Shown: positions 35,314-49,195, counted from the first letter of the stretch. The stretch: DNA of 64,000 nucleotides from Zanthoxylum bungeanum (GCA_019454045.1 SKCR01006516.1:186001-250000); one strand, 5' to 3'. The notes: generated by a model not told the origin, from the letters alone. Translations and numbers: made by a program.

Positions 35314-36650
35314 CAACCCCAATCATCTTATTGCTAGTCCCTAGTAATTCAAGCGCAAAAAGAAAATAAGAAATAAACTAAATTAAAAATAAATAAATAA
35401 ATAAAAACTATCTAAGCCACTTTCATAGCGTATGCAATAAGCCTTTAAACCCCTAGGTGGCCCTAGTGGACGAGTTATAATCTCGTGAGGGCTTACAGCA
35501 ACGACACCCACAAATATCATTTAAAACACATGCAATCGTGCAAAAATAACAAAATGAAATAGTCTCAATTGTTACACATATTGTTGTCCTCAAAGAATGC
35601 CTAGTAATGAAATCAGAGAACATTCAAAGTACTCAGTGAAACTCAAATCCAGGTCCTTGAATAAATCATCTAAGCCAGACTTACAGTGTGTGTGTGTAAA
35701 GGTTCATTCACAACTTGACTCTTAGGTAAGTCAACTTAATGATTTTGTTTAAAAATTAGGATCTGATGGGTGAAACCAACCTAGATACCTCAAATGTGCT
35801 ATGTAATTGCCTTTTTGTGCTCAGTATGGTATGGTTATATTTTTTCTTTTTATTTTTTCAAAATCTTTTCTTTTTTCAACACACCTACCCTTTAAGGTAG
35901 CATTTCTCCTCATGATTGTCCTAACACTCGCCCATGGGTAGCTTCATACTTATCGGTTATATGTGGTTCAATTTCTTCATTTCTTTGATTTTTTTTTCTT
36001 TCTTTCAAAACTTTCTGCTTTTATTTTTTACCATACCATACATCATAACACTAGCAATGCATGATAGACATCTAAGGAAACAGTCATTCATCGACATGCA
36101 ATTTTTTTCAACTAGTCACTTTGCCAACTACCTAGGTTTTCACTCCTAAAAACCTATAGTTAAGTGCTTTCGAGTATATCCTAGATCAACTACTCAAGGC
36201 ATCAGATAAAAATACATTAAAGAACTTATCGTTTCTAACTTTTCATCCTAAAGCAAACAATATTCATCATTGGACTTATGCTTTACTATTAAGGACTAAA
36301 AACAAACAAAATTATTATTTTTTATAACATGTATTATCACTACATGCATACACCCCCACACTTAAAACTTGCATTGTCCTCAATGTAAGATAAATATAAA
36401 GAAAAAGGAGTGAGAAACAACACTACTGGGCATGAAGTTGATCAGGCTCCTACTGGTAAGACTTTGGTTGCATGGGCTGTATGGGTTGCGCGAACACCTG
36501 CATGAATACTCATGGAAATAAAAAACATGCAATTAGCACAAAATAAAATAAAATTAAAGTAAAGTAAAGAAAATAAAATAAAATAAATGTAGATGCAAGT
36601 GTTTCCTCCCTTCTAGCGCTAAGTTTAACATCTTCAGCTAGACGTCACCG
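35314..36650 (-). other. 3' untranslated region of Athila element 2
   Basis: Non-coding. It contains CCCCTAGGTGGCCCTAGTGGACGAG (about 35450; also at about 51218 in element 1), the CACTTAAAACTTGCATTGTCCTCAATGT block (about 36359) and TAGCGCTAAGTTTAAC at 36615. The last two landmarks are only about 0.24 kb apart here. Confidence 0.75.
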
Positions 36651-36763
36651 CCCAAGTTGTCATGGTGGCTTCCATGTAGCGGACCAAATAGTCACATGTT
36701 CTTTCTTCTTTGGTAGACACTGGTGATTAAGGCACTTAAAGGAATTTTTGGCTAGCTGCGGCA

Positions 36764-37420
36764 TTATATCCATCGATCCCCAGGGTCTACTGATGGCTGA
36801 GATTTTAGGCTGCACATAAGGAAAAATTGGCTCAACCGCCTTTTTAACTTTCCAGGGATCATCTTTAAGTGAGCACTAACTCTCATTTTCCTCTTTTTAT
36901 GGTTCTTTGGGATCAGTTCCAGTTTGGAAGGATTAGATTCATGTGGTATTGAGCCTGTCTCCAGTAAGACTGTGTCTATCAGGTATGTGTACCGACACTC
37001 ATCATCATCTCGTGGTTGTTTCTCAACATGAAAAATATTCACTTCCAGTGTCATATTAACAAATGATATCTTTATGAGACCGTTCCTGCAATTGGTAAGG
37101 GCATTAGCTGTAGCAAGAAACGTTCTACCTATGATGAGAGGGATTTTTGACTCAGTGTTAACCACAGATTGAGTGTCTAAAATCAGAAAATCAACAGGGT
37201 AGTAGAAATTATCAATTTATAGTAAAACATCCTCAATTAATCCCCGTGGTGTTCTGATAGAGTGATCAGCTAACTGTAAAACTACAGATATAGGTTTAAT
37301 CTCTCAAAGTCCTAGCTGGCATATAGATAGAATATGGAATGAGATCAACACTAGCACCTAAATCTAATAAAGTTGACCAAACTCATATGTGCTAATGTGG
37401 CAAGTAATAGTGGGGCATTC
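36764..37420 (-). pseudogene. Athila-type aspartic protease, broken
   Basis: Cuts the Gag-Pol polyprotein in an active element. The active-site block reads LLDLGASVDLIPYS (about 37330-37368) with catalytic Asp present. After frameshifts, 36764-37165 reads IPLIIGRTFLATANALTNCRNGLIKISFVNMTLEVN, typical of Athila. It stops shortly after QPSVDPGDRWI with no RT behind it. Confidence 0.85.
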
Positions 37421-38990
37421 TGGATCCTTGTATTTCGGTGGGGCCCTCTGGTCAATCATTGTACTTGTTTGCTTTGTCAGGAATGCAGTCTTCTTCACAT
37501 TATACTTTCTCTTCATGGTGTATAGATCCTTCAAAACCTTCGCATATGTGGGAACCTGTTTGATCACATGTAATAAAGGAAGGTTAATATTTACTTGTTT
37601 TAAATATTCTAGGATCTCACCATTGGGGTCTGTAGCTCTCGCATTAGGCCCAAGAGCTTGAGGGAAAGGTACTCTAACTGGGATATGAGGCACTTGTTAT
37701 TCCTGAGAAGTATTTGTACTAACATCTTTGGGGTCATCTATAATGTTGGAGGTGTCCTGCAAGCCTACCTCCTTACCGCTCCTAGTGATTATGGCATTAA
37801 CACTTTTTTACATTGGATGCCTTATGATCAGCCTGTGCCATATGTTGCCCTTGTGGATTTGGTTGAGTCTGAGATGGGAATTTTCCTAGTTCTTGCACAC
37901 TCAGGACATTAGTCAACTTAGAGACTTGACTCTTTATCTCCTTATTGTCTTCAACCACCTGAGCTATCAGTGACTCAAACCTTTGATCAGTTTTACTCTG
38001 GGCCTCTATAAATACGTGCACAATGTCCTCTAAAGAATTTCTATGAATGGTAGGTGTGTGATACTGGGGGCACTATAACTTTTAGGTTGTGGTGTCTCAC
38101 TAGGCTGATGGGACTCATGTTTCCAACTAAAATTGGAATGGTTTCTCCAACTCGGATTGTAAGTATCTGAATAAGGCGTATATGGTTTTTTATACATCCC
38201 AAAGTTATTGCATTGTTCCTCATAGGTTTCCCTCATCTCACCATATAAAGGACACTCTTGGGTTAGATGGTCACTCCATTTACACACAAAACACGCCCCT
38301 CGAGGTTCTAACTGGGCTATCACATGCATAGTCTTGCTATCTTTGGCTTTAAGGCTCCTATCTCTCTAGTTAATAGCTCAACTTGTGTTCTAAGACTATT
38401 ATCTTCCTTAAAGTGGTGTATGCCTCCGCTAGAAGGAGTGTGATGTGTCCTATCAGTGCTATCCATGGCATTGGGTCCAGTCCAAGTGTGAGATTTCTCG
38501 GTTAGGTCATTTAATTACTCTAATGCCTCATCAGAGTCCTTTCAGATAAATTCATTATTGCACATTGTCTCAAAGAATTGGCGCTCTTTAGGGGTTAGAC
38601 TGTAATAAAAGTAACTCACTAAGCGCCAACTCTCATACCCATGGTGAAGACAATTATCTAACATCTCCTTAAACCTCTCCCAAGTTTGATAAAGGGTTTC
38701 ATTGTTTTTCTGGGAGAAGGTAGATATATTTCTTTTCAAGGCATTAGTCTTATAGTATGGGAAATATTTATTGAAAAATACCTTTGTAATCTCACCCCCA
38801 TGATCCTATTGAATGAGGTCTCAACTAATACAACCAGCTTTTTAACTCTATCCTTAAGGGAAAAAGGGAAGAAATTAAGTCTAATTGTGTCTATAGTCCC
38901 AAATCGGTCATGGAAGGTTGTTACAACCTCTCCAAACTCTCTAATGTGCACATAAGGGTTCTCATTCTCCAAACCATAAAAGGTTGGGAG
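37421..38990 (-). pseudogene. Athila-type gag, broken
   Basis: Blocks on the minus strand: NPYVHIREFGEVVTTFHDRFG...FFPFSLKDRVKK (38736-38972), ISTFSQKNNETLYQTWERFKEMLDNC and HHGYESWRLVSYFYYSLTP (38542-38739), a zinc knuckle CFVCKWSDHLTQEC (about 38270) with NPSWRNHSNFSW (38030-38329), and VPTYAKVLKDLYTMKRKYN (to 37364). Several stops and frame changes separate them. Confidence 0.88.
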
Positions 38991-39793
38991 ATACTATATC
39001 ATTTCAGGCAATAGTGCAATAGAAGATCAACTCATAAAACAATATTACCAGTCACAACTGGGTTCCCCAATCACACATAGAATAAGCATGATTATTCCTA
39101 TATGCAAGTTGGTAAAACACAATCTCTGGATTATAAATCAAAAGATAATAAAGAACAGTAATATATCAATTGTATTAAAAGTTGAAGAATATTCAAGAAT
39201 CAAAAACATGAACATAAGAACTTAATTACAAAAGTTCAACCTTAGCTTTTCCTAGAAGATTAGTTCTTCATATAGAAGAGAGACATAGCCTTCATAGATC
39301 GGAGAGACATCATGTCTGGCATGTGGTTATTCGTTCTTCTCTCTCAAATATGAATCTTGAACTCTTTGTTGTGTGTTTTCTCTCTGATTTTTTCCTCCTT
39401 TTAGGGTTTGGACGAACTTGGGTTTATATAAAGAAGTCCCAGAGTCCTTGTGCGCATCAAACACGACTAAATTAAGTTTCTGGGGTCTTCCGAGGCACCG
39501 CGGTGCCAAAATTGTTGGATAATGTATGGAGGCAATGTTGTGGAGGCACCGCGGTGCCTGGAAGTGGGCGCCGCAGTGCTAGTGCCTTTCTCTGGTGCTA
39601 TGTTTTCTTCATTTTCGCTCTTCCCGCGTGCTTCCGATGCATCTGTAATGTCCTGAAACATGTGTAATTGCTCCAATCTCCAAGTTCCATTGTTCCATAA
39701 TAATAAAACATAAAATAAACTATAATTTGGATCAAATACTTGATAATCAAGCCGAGTTAGCGACGTTCAAAGTACATTTTCATGCACTTATCA
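38991..39793 (-). other. 5' LTR region of Athila element 2, with TATA box and GGCACCGCGGTGCC palindromes
   Basis: On the minus strand the LTR starts TGATAAGTGCATG at 39793. The U3 has two perfect palindromes GGCACCGCGGTGCC (39494-39507, 39545-39558) and a third degenerate copy (about 39567), then a TATA box TTATATAAACC (39421-39431). The LTR 3' end and primer site cannot be made out near 38991, so it is decayed. Confidence 0.6.
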
Positions 39794-40679
39794 GACAGTA
39801 AGACATAACACCCATAGATCCTAGATTTCAGGGCTAGGGGACAACAAGACGTAACGCCTCTAGACCCTAGATTCTAAGTCGAGATGATAATATTGATCCG
39901 CACATCTGGCTCTAGTTCAGTGACTTGGGGGACGATGAGATATAACCCATTAAGACCACTAATTTAGGCGTATAGGGTGACGACGAGACGTAACGCCCTC
40001 ATACGTCAGGTTTTTCAGAGAGACTTTCATAGATAAGATTTTTTAAAGATATGATTTTCAGAAAAGACAGTTTTATAAAATAGTTTTCAAGAAAATATGT
40101 TTTGTGAGAATTTAGAGTTTTACAGATAAAAAGAATTTCCATAAGAGTTTTCCAGAAAATAAATGTGTTTTCAGACAAGAAAATATTTTCAGAGAAGATC
40201 AATTTTCAAAAGATGGTTTTGATTTCAGAACAAACAATTTTTTCAGTTTCCATTTTAAAATTGTACATTCACTAGGTCTGTCAAACGATCTAACCCCTAG
40301 TTTCATTGTCTTTGCTTTGTAGGTATACCCGGAGGATGAGCTCGAGAGGATGGATACTGATGGCAATCACCAGGGTGTTTGGGACAACCAGGTCGAGTTA
40401 GAAGTTTAGCTCAGTCAAAGTGAGAGTAAAGTTGCATGTATATGATAACATTAGTCACTGTATATGTTTAAGAAGTCCATTGACATAGTTATAATATGTA
40501 ATATTATTATGTATACAGTTATGAGTATACAATGCATCATATGTTGTTAAGTTGGGCAATGGTCCCTATGCATGAGTTGTACTTGAGATGTACTAGTAGT
40601 GATGATCACAGTAAGAGGCTCAGGGGGATATGACAGCCTATTTCATGCCGGTAGCATCTCTGAAAATAGGGATGTTACA
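39794..40679 (+). mobile_element. Chromovirus LTR, right part
   Basis: Continuation of the LTR begun at 33401; ends GGGATGTTACA at 40679. It contains three to four units of a GACGAGACGTAACGCC-type repeat (39794-40010). Confidence 0.75.
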
Positions 40680-40683
40680 AAGA

Positions 40684-40695
40684 TGGTATCAGAGC
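40684..40695 (+). other. Primer-binding site, initiator tRNA-Met
   Basis: TGGTATCAGAGC, the classic complement to the 3' end of initiator tRNA-Met, four bases after the LTR end. It marks the 33401-40679 sequence as a 5' LTR. The element is cut off about 100 bases later by the Copia element at 40796. Confidence 0.95.
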
Positions 40696-40795
40696 ATGGT
40701 ATAAGGAGTCAGTGACTACAATGGGTAGAGTGTTGGGCTCTTGTATATGTAGTATACCTGAGGTACTAGTATACGAGGCACTACCTGTTGAGTTT

Positions 40796-42772
40796 TCTAG
40801 GTCAAACCAATATCAAATTAAGCTATGAAAAGTGCGAATACAAAAAAGTAAAGTTGCGGAAATACTCACTTTGATCGGATTTGCGATGCGATGAACACAA
40901 AAATTTTCCTTACTGCTTTGAAGCTCTCGGCCAAGCTCCTCTTTGTGTGCTCCAAACTCCAAGCTTTGTTTTGAGATTCCATGCTCATGAATGGGTTTCC
41001 CTATCACCTTTGAATGACCCCTTTGAGTGATAGCTCTTGAGATTTTGCAACAAAATCATGAAGAAATGAGCCCTAGGCTCACGGCAACAAGAGAGGAAAA
41101 AATGGTGAGGCCATTCGGCCATGAGAGAAAAGAGAGAGAGAGTTGGTGTTATGTTTTGATTTCAAAAATCTAATCCAAAATCCATCACACTTTTGGTATT
41201 TGTTTTTCCAAAAAACAAAAAGCAAAAAGGAGGGAAAAATTGGCATTAAATGCCTCCATCTACCACCATCATGAATAGTGACCGGTTGTCAATCACAAAA
41301 TGTGACTTCACATCCATCACTAAAGTGACAGGTGATGTGACGCGTGATGTGACTTATGGGCCGCACTTAAATTCAAAATGCGAGTGGGCCCGTAAACACT
41401 CCCGGGCTCGGGTTCGCTAATTCCGAATTAATGAATTTTTCGTTGCGACGTAATTAAATCAAATTTAATTAAATAATTATGCCTAGCAAAATTACTATTC
41501 ACGTCACTTGCGAATTAATTCTAAATTAACTCGTTCGCCCGAATTAAAATCCAATTTTAATTCCGCGTCGAAAATCTAATTTCATATAATATATCGAATA
41601 TATTATTTTATCGATTAATTCCAAATTAATCGTTCTCTCTCTTTAAATAATATTTTATCCCAGATAAAATATCTCCGTAATTAATCCTACATTAATTTTC
41701 TCTCTCTTATAATTAATCCTATATTAATTATGTCCGAGTCATACGTCATCGGTGAATCTTCGGGAAGCGACCCATGAGATCCCCGGATATGTTGGCAGTA
41801 AATTCGGTCGTCGGACTATCCGAACACGTACGTACCTAGTACTACTTTTTTACCGATTTACAAGACATGGTTGGCTTCTAGCAAAGCACCGTGCCTACCT
41901 AATTCTCCAGAATTATTCTTAAAGGAATATGTAATCTATATCAGGCGTAGTATACGTAGTATTGCGTATTGCGATCCAGTATCAGATGTCACGTGCTAGG
42001 CCTGAGGCTGGAATTGTGTCTGCCCCGTACGAAGCACATATCGAATCTCTAGTAACTAGTCTATATAATCGGATAAACATGACCTAGTCATATTATCTCG
42101 ATAGCTGCAACATATAAGAGCATCAGTTCCGTATCCTACGTGACCATCATCTCCATATGACTGAAGTGATACTTCCATCTCGACATCACACCCAATACAC
42201 TACGATTCTCAATATACCCAGAAGAGGCGTACACATAACCTGTTAAAGCCCTGGACGACCAAAACCAAAGTATATTGATTGTCACAAGTATTAGCAATGC
42301 AAGTCTCAGGTTAAGACCAAATACACCTACCCTGATTCGGACTTCCATAGACACATAGTCATACTACCAATGGAATTCTGAGGGGTCTATCCAGAGCGAA
42401 GCTGTTCCCGTACCATCGGTAAACACAACCTCCTATTACACTTGCATGAGTATCCAATACCCAAAAATATGAGAACTATGTCGTTATGCTCCCATAACAC
42501 GCACAAGTGCAATACTAGTCTATTCTGTATTATCGATGTCCAATCTCGATAATACTACGACTAAGGATGTTTTAATGATTAAACCTTCATGGATTGATTC
42601 TGTCTCATATCTTATCAATCCGGAACTAATCATATGGACTTTTATCATTTATGTATCTTGGTAATCCAATTACAAATGATAAAAGAGCAATTTCCTTTGT
42701 CACATAGTTAATTTGTACAACAACACCATGTTTTGTACAAATAGTGATGCTATGGGTTATAATTGTCCAACA
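40796..42772 (-). repeat. Copia 3' LTR, 1977 bp
   Basis: Bounded by TGTTGAG and CCAACA. It is the same family as the solo LTR at 55096-57115 (2020 bp); long stretches such as GAAGCGACCCATGAGATCCC and CGAACACGTACGTACC are shared. Confidence 0.9.
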
Positions 42773-44474
42773 ATCTCCCACTTGGCCTATAGCCAATCAC
42801 TCAAGTGTCCTACACTTGAACTATGTACGGTTCGCTCAAATTTCTGCTGAGAAACTGCTTTCGTCAGCGGACTTGCAAAGTTATCATCTGATGCGATTTA
42901 TTCGATCATCACATCGCCACGATGTATGATCCGAACGAATCAGATGAATAGTTGAAGTATATACTTGGATCGTTGATGAGACCATTAATTCTTTAGCCTG
43001 TGTTGTAGCCTAGCTCCAAAGTGCTTCTATTGCTGCCTCAACTGCAGCAATATTCCGCTTTTGTTGTTTATTCGGCAACAGTATCTTGCTTGGAAGATTT
43101 CCAGCTCACTGTTCCGTTATTCAAACTATATAGTACCTTTATTACGACTTATAGTCGTTTTTTTCGGTTTGGAAACTTGCAGCAGTGAACCTAGTCACTT
43201 CAAGTTCTCCTTCTCCATAGCTCAAGAAAGCATCCTTAGTTCATCTAAGATACTTAAGGATGTTCTTAACATCAATCCAATGACTATCACTTGGATTGGC
43301 CTGATTGTGACTCCATATGCTCAAAGTATATGAGACATCAGGTCGCGTACATATATTTCAATGTACGAGTTCTCAGAGAGTGCCAACAACTTTTAGATCT
43401 ATCCCAGTAGATCTTTATTCCTAGAATAAAGGTTGTCTCTCCCAAGAATTCTACGGAGAATTTTTCATGAAAGTCAAGCTTTCACCGATTGTATTATGGG
43501 AATATCATTTCCAAGAAATGATATATCATCATTATTTAGGACATTCATCATCAGTGCGCTCCCACTAACCTCCTTATATACACAAGAATCATTTTCATTT
43601 TGAATTTAAATCATATACCATTATGATTACATCAAAACGATAGTTCCAAGAACGTAATGTTTGCTTCAATCCATACATGGATCGATTTAACTTGCAAACC
43701 TTGTTTGCTTGTTTTGGTATGACAAAATCATCAGGATGTTGTAAACATCCTCCAAAAGGTTTTCGTTAAGGAAAGCGATTTTGACATTCAGCTGCCACAT
43801 TTCATAAATGAAACATGCAGCATTAGCAAGCATTATCCAAATGGATTTAATCATGGCAACGGTTAAAAGGTTTCGTTGTAATCGACACAATGTCGATAAC
43901 GATGCCTTTTCGCTACAAGCCCAGCTTTGTACGTTGGTATGTTGCCATCCATGTATGTCTTCCTTGAAGACTTATATAGTACCAATAGGAACAATTCCTT
44001 CCGGTACAACAACCAGTGTCCAAACTTGGTTGGTATACATGGAATCCATTTCGGATTTATGGCACTTTTCCATAATAGGGAGTCGATACCTTGTATCACT
44101 TCCTCATACGTAGTCGGTTCGTGTTCCTCAATAAGATTGTCATCTTTATGAGGTGAGATCAGAAACTCATACCTCCCAGGTTGTTTTCTGACTCTCTTCG
44201 ACTTGCGCGGTTCTTGTGTATTTGAAGATTGTGGTACAGATTCATCCCTGATGAACTATTTGTGTTCCATTAAGGAATCGATTCTTGGAACAGTATCACT
44301 CTGATTTTCATCGAGGTTTACTTTCCTCCCACTTACCACTGCATATAGGTATTCCTCTAAGGAAAACCGCATGGCGAGCAACAATTAAATTGTTCTCTTG
44401 TGAGTTGTATAAGTACTATACTTTGGTTACCCTAGGAAAACCCACAATTAGGCACTTATCCGATTTGAAACATG
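42773..44474 (-). pseudogene. Copia pol fragment: integrase end, RT, RNase H
   Basis: Decayed polyprotein. From the 5' side: KSDKCLIVGFPRVTK and VARHAVFL (integrase C-terminal part, about 44300-44465), RVRKQPGRYEFLISPHKDD (linker), AINPKWIPCIPTKFGHW and TYKAGLVAKRHRYR (RT start, 43863-44099), AMIKSIWIMLANAACF...VKIAFLNENLLEDVY (43687-43850, other frame), and the RNase H end ASDDNFASPLTKA...KFERT (about 42830-42930). Many stops and shifts. Confidence 0.88.
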
Positions 44475-47400
44475 AAAATATGAGCTAAGGATCTGAAACA
44501 TTACTGATTATTGAAACATGAAAATATGGTGTAACACAAAACAGAAAATATGTCATGAGAATCTGAAACTTATTCTGGCTAGAAACTGAATGTGACTTGA
44601 GGGATGTACCTAACATGGATACTGGGGACTAGGGCATGACTGAAAATTTGGAAACTTGACTACATGACTGAACTAGGGAACATATGACCATGGCTGAAGC
44701 TAACCTGACATGATGGATCCCACTGTGAGTTACATGAACTGAAATCTGACTCATAAAAGATGACTGGCTAACATGACCTAAGACTAACATAACTAAACAT
44801 GCTGATCTGTTCAGAATCTAAATGACCTAACCTGAGACTACATGATCTAAACCTGAAAGCTAAAATGGACATGTATGAACTGACCTGAACATCTAAACTG
44901 AATATACATAAGCTAATCTGAATATTTAATCTAAATATGTATGATACAGACCTGAATATCTAACATGAGATGCATGAATTACAATTGACTATCTAAACTG
45001 TAAATGCATTTGATGAGTCTGAATGCTAACTAAAATGCATATATTAAGCTTGAATTCTAAGCTGAACCTAAATGACCTGTCTAAAAACTACATGAACCGA
45101 ACCTAAATTCTTGAACCGTATATGTATGAGATGAATTTTCATTATAAACTAAACATACATATGCTGAACTTGAATACTGAACTAAACAAGCCTGCACTAA
45201 CTTAAATACCTACATTGAAAATGCATGAACTAAACATGTCTGAAACTAACATGTATGTTGTTTCCAAACCACCCATACTCATGGAAAAGCCATCCTAAAC
45301 CTGTGGTGGTGTGGTTTTAACCTAACCTATGCATGGGTAATGAAATCTGGGAATGACTGTATAAAATAAAATGCATGAACCTGAAACTGACATAAACTAC
45401 ATAACTTGATTCCTGACATGACCTGATTTTACATGACTTTTTCTGAAACTGTACCTGATCTCCTGTATTGAACCTGACCTAAAACTACACTAACATGATC
45501 TGATTCTAAACCTATGTGAACTGAACCAGAAGTTCTGAGCTTGACTTGCCTAGCTGTGAGCTACATGACTTAGTTGAAAAACATGATCTGTATGGCTAAA
45601 CCTATGAAATAACATAACATGAAAATATGCTGTAACGCTAAGTGAATCTCTGAATAGGAAAACACCTCGTGAAATCTATAATTGCAAAATATGTACGTGG
45701 CTTAAAAACATAAGATGTAAACTGAAAACGTATAGCTTTACATGAAAACATGATTTAAATTCTAAAATCTCTGAATATTTCTGAAATTGTATATATTTAT
45801 AAAAAAACATGCACTAGCATAGTAGCCAGATGGAATCTGAAACTACCTAGCAGGACTTAGCACCACATAGGTAGGGGAAATGAGCTGAAAACGATATTGT
45901 TGAGCCTATAGGGGCGATCAGTGTCTCATGGGCTATCTGAGCGAACCCGAGATGCTAAATTTGAGGGGACGGTACTAGACTGGTGGTTTGAAAATATATT
46001 CATAAACTGATAAAACCATTTCCACAATGTAATCTGAATTTTCTAAACTGATTTCTGAAAACATAAAACATGATCACAAAATTATGAAAATCATAAGTTG
46101 AAAACCGATATGCGTAGTTCATGACTAACTAGCAACTAACATGGCTAACATAATAACTTGAACTAGGAATCTAGAACATGTAATGACATGAATGATATGA
46201 TGTGAAAACATGAGAAACATAATTGAGCTGATTCCTAATCATGTAGTCTAACATGCTGAATACATGAGATGAAATATTATGCTTGAACTAAAAACTTAAG
46301 AAACATGTACTGACATAAGTGAAATCATGAATAATGTAACTAATTATCTAAACTAACATGAAATCTGAATCTATAATATAGACTCACAAGTTAAATTCAT
46401 GAAATAACTACTGAGACTAAGAATATAACTAAGGACGTGCTATAAAACATAAATAAGAGCATAAAGGAAAGTGTAAGTTGAATTCAAAAATTTAATATGA
46501 AACTAGAACTAGAATTAAATTGAGTATAGAGTAACTGAAAAGCATAAAAAGAAAAAAAAGAGGAAAACATCCACTCAGTGACTAACGTCTACAATCAGCA
46601 TGCCTGAATGCTACCAAAGGGAATCATATGAGGTGTCTAATAGAACTTGTGTCCAAGTATGGTTAACATGCTCAAGTAGAGTAAATGAACATGATCATAA
46701 ATGCATGAATATATTGTATTCATGTTGACCTGACTAACATGATAATTCAGGATGTTTACCTAACATCTGAAGCTATGCTAACATGTTTAACCTGACTAAG
46801 TTGCTAATATTGCATGACATACTCATGTCGTGATTAAAGAATATTTCGACATAACTTGTTTAGTTACTCGAAATTCCCAACATGTTTGTCAATAAAATGC
46901 CCAATTTGGCCTTATCAATCTAGTCAACCACTTGGCCTACTCATGCCCACTAACAAGCTCAACATAAATACGATTGCGACAAGACCATTCACAAGCTTAT
47001 CAATGTTTCATTATACTTAAACTCAAGCCATTCATCATGTACACACATACACTTATATAAAACAACATTAAGCTTTTCAATAAAGTACATCTGGCAAAGC
47101 CTCTCATTAGTAAGGTTTCAAGCATCCCATCATAATACTTGTCAATTTAACTCATATAATACATAACTCAACAAATAACACATATCTCATACCAAACATC
47201 ATGAAAATTCAAAAAAAAAATTACATCACATTTTTATTAGCAATGATTTGGCCAAGTTACAACTTTCACAACCTAGACGTTTTCAATTCAAAGCATCACA
47301 AACTCAAGCTATATCATAACTCATACACATGAACCAACATCATTTATCAACAAAAACTCAAAATCCAACATTCCAATACATGCACCATATTCGGCCAAGG

Positions 47401-48129
47401 GATAAAATATAACATCTTGAAGTTTTCATCACAAAACAACACAAAGCCATTCAACTCATATTAAATCATCATCAAGTACATGTATCATAAGCAATTTGTT
47501 ATCATAACAACAAAAGCTCTATCCCCCTAAACACAAGTAGTTTTGGCCAACACTTCCAATTTAACAACATTAAAAAATTCAACTTTAGCCAAGAAAAACT
47601 CAAATCTTAACATTATCCTAGGCATGAATTAATTTCAACCATCATAAAAAACATAGCTCCCTAACAAGGTCAAGGTTCGGCCAACACAACCTCTTAAAAA
47701 AACATTTGTGTTTTCAACTCAAATTACAAATAACTAATGTTATCACACTTTTCTAAGTATAAACCATAAAAATTCATCAACAATAAAAAAGAATCAACTC
47801 CCAATACACTTGAACATTCGACCATGACACTTCATAATTTGGAAAACAGGACAATCACCATAATCAAGCTCATTCTATCTTTATAATGACATAAGATGCA
47901 GAAAAATGCATGCTAGCTACTCTAATCAAGCTAAAATGCAAAAGTGAAAAACTAGGGTTCTTGGAGAACGAATTTTGGGGAAATATGAACATGCCATAAT
48001 CTTAATATTAGAAGAAAGAAAAAGGAAAAGAAGCTTACTTGCATGAGATTAAGCTTGAAATCATCTTTATTTTCTTCAAAAATAGTGTGAGGAAGATTAA
48101 AAAAATTTGAGACAATTTTTTTTACAACA
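44475..48129 (-). mobile_element. R1 repeat, copy C
   Basis: The third R1 copy, joined to the Copia fragment at about 44475 and starting inside the repeat at the part equal to about 21015 of copy B. It has the GCAGGACTTAGCACC...GAGGGGACGGTAC segment (45852-45970), the CATCCACTCAGTGAC block (about 46568) and the leader-like block (about 48030). It ends at the Copia gag-only element (48130). The remaining 15 bases of the window after 63985 may be its continuation. Confidence 0.6.
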
Positions 48130-49195
48130 TGAATTTTTGTATTTCATCATAGGTTCTGACCCTATGCGGAATTAAGCACAATGATTTAAGACAAGTCCTA
48201 AATATTGTTCCTATTGATTACCAACAAGCACCCTTAATTCTAAGTAATTATAAATCCATGTAAATATATCAAAGCAATAAATAATAATACAGAAAAACAT
48301 CAACACAATAATTTTGTTAATGAAGTGGAAAACTCTTGCGAGTAAAAAATCACTACGGGTATCCAAGCTACCAGCCAAAATCCACTATAATGAGAAATAT
48401 TTACAGTGATGGTAAAAGACCTATGGTAGCAACTCTGATGATTGTAATACCTCTAAACTGTAATAACTCGAAGAACTCCTCGAGCCCGTACAAAACGACC
48501 TTCTTCATAACCTCTGAATTCTCCAAGAAGATCAACCCTGCGCATGTAACGCCAGAACTCCGACTACCAATCTTCCTCCTTGAGAATTCTGAAGGTTTAG
48601 GAAATTGGGTTAGGGTTGTGTTTCTGTGTTGATGGTCTCTCAAAGTTCAACCTCTTCAAAAGAAAGAAGACAAGGTAAATAAAAAAAATCTTCAAGGTGA
48701 AAATCAAGAAGGTTGAAAGCAACGAAGATTTAGGCTTTGAATAATGTATTTTCAACCCTTGTGAAGGTGGATCTAAGTTTGTTTATATAGGTAGGGCCAA
48801 GGCTAGGATTTTCTTATGCAAAAAAGGCTTAAAAACGCATCCAAATTAACCTACTTACTCTCAGACATTCGAACGCCACAAGAATGGGTGTGGAACTTGG
48901 GCTATTTCGCAAACTTGTTCGAACGTTGTCTTGAATGCACCTCAAACAAAAACTCACTAGAAGACTTCGTTCGAACGAAAAGATGAACGCACTATGCACA
49001 TGAACCTTCTGTCATGTTTCGTTCGAACCCAAACATGAACGTGACATGAACGCCACTCGTTCGAACTCAAACACGAACGCAACATTAACACATATCTGAT
49101 TCTTTCACGTACAATCTGTCAAATACCAGTCCAATTACTCCGAGATCTTCAAGACTCATTACAACTCAATTGATCTTGTTTTGTTACAGACATTG
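48130..49195 (-). repeat. 3' LTR (main part) of the gag-only Copia element
   Basis: Matches 62836-63985 throughout, apart from a duplication present only there. TATA-like CTATATAAAC is at about 48783-48791 on the minus strand. Upstream U3 (48860-49090) holds repeated TTCGTTCGAACGA-type palindromes and GAACGC motifs. Its last 26 bases lie beyond the inserted element at 60830-60855. Confidence 0.88.

Larger units (their letters stand above)
35138..39793 (-). mobile_element. Athila-type element 2, small, without RT/integrase
   Basis: Minus-strand gypsy element of 4656 bp nested in the LTR at 33401. Both ends share TGATAAGTGCATGAAAAT...CTTGATTATCAAGTATTTGATC (ends at 35313 and 39793). Order on the minus strand: 5' LTR (to about 38991), gag (38990 to about 37420), protease part (to 36764), then directly the 3' untranslated region with the AGCGCTAAGTTTAAC and CATTGTCCTCAATGT landmarks, and a shortened 3' LTR (35138-35313). 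RT, RNase H and integrase are absent. Flanking GATGG and GACAG are a poor target duplication (3 of 5). Confidence 0.85.
40796..44474 (-). mobile_element. Copia element, 3' half
   Basis: Minus-oriented: part of pol (42773-44474) then a 3' LTR (40796-42772). At the junction the minus strand reads CCAAGTGGGAGATTGTTGGAC, the usual Copia polypurine tract followed by TGTTGG. The 5' half is missing: at about 44475 the sequence turns abruptly into R1. Since neither a 5' LTR nor a matching target duplication is found, this is a truncation or rearrangement breakpoint. Confidence 0.9.

Noticed and set aside
42136..42354. Matching ORFs here and at 56394-56627
   Set aside because: They are the same stretch of two related Copia LTRs, non-coding by context; similarity comes from shared descent.
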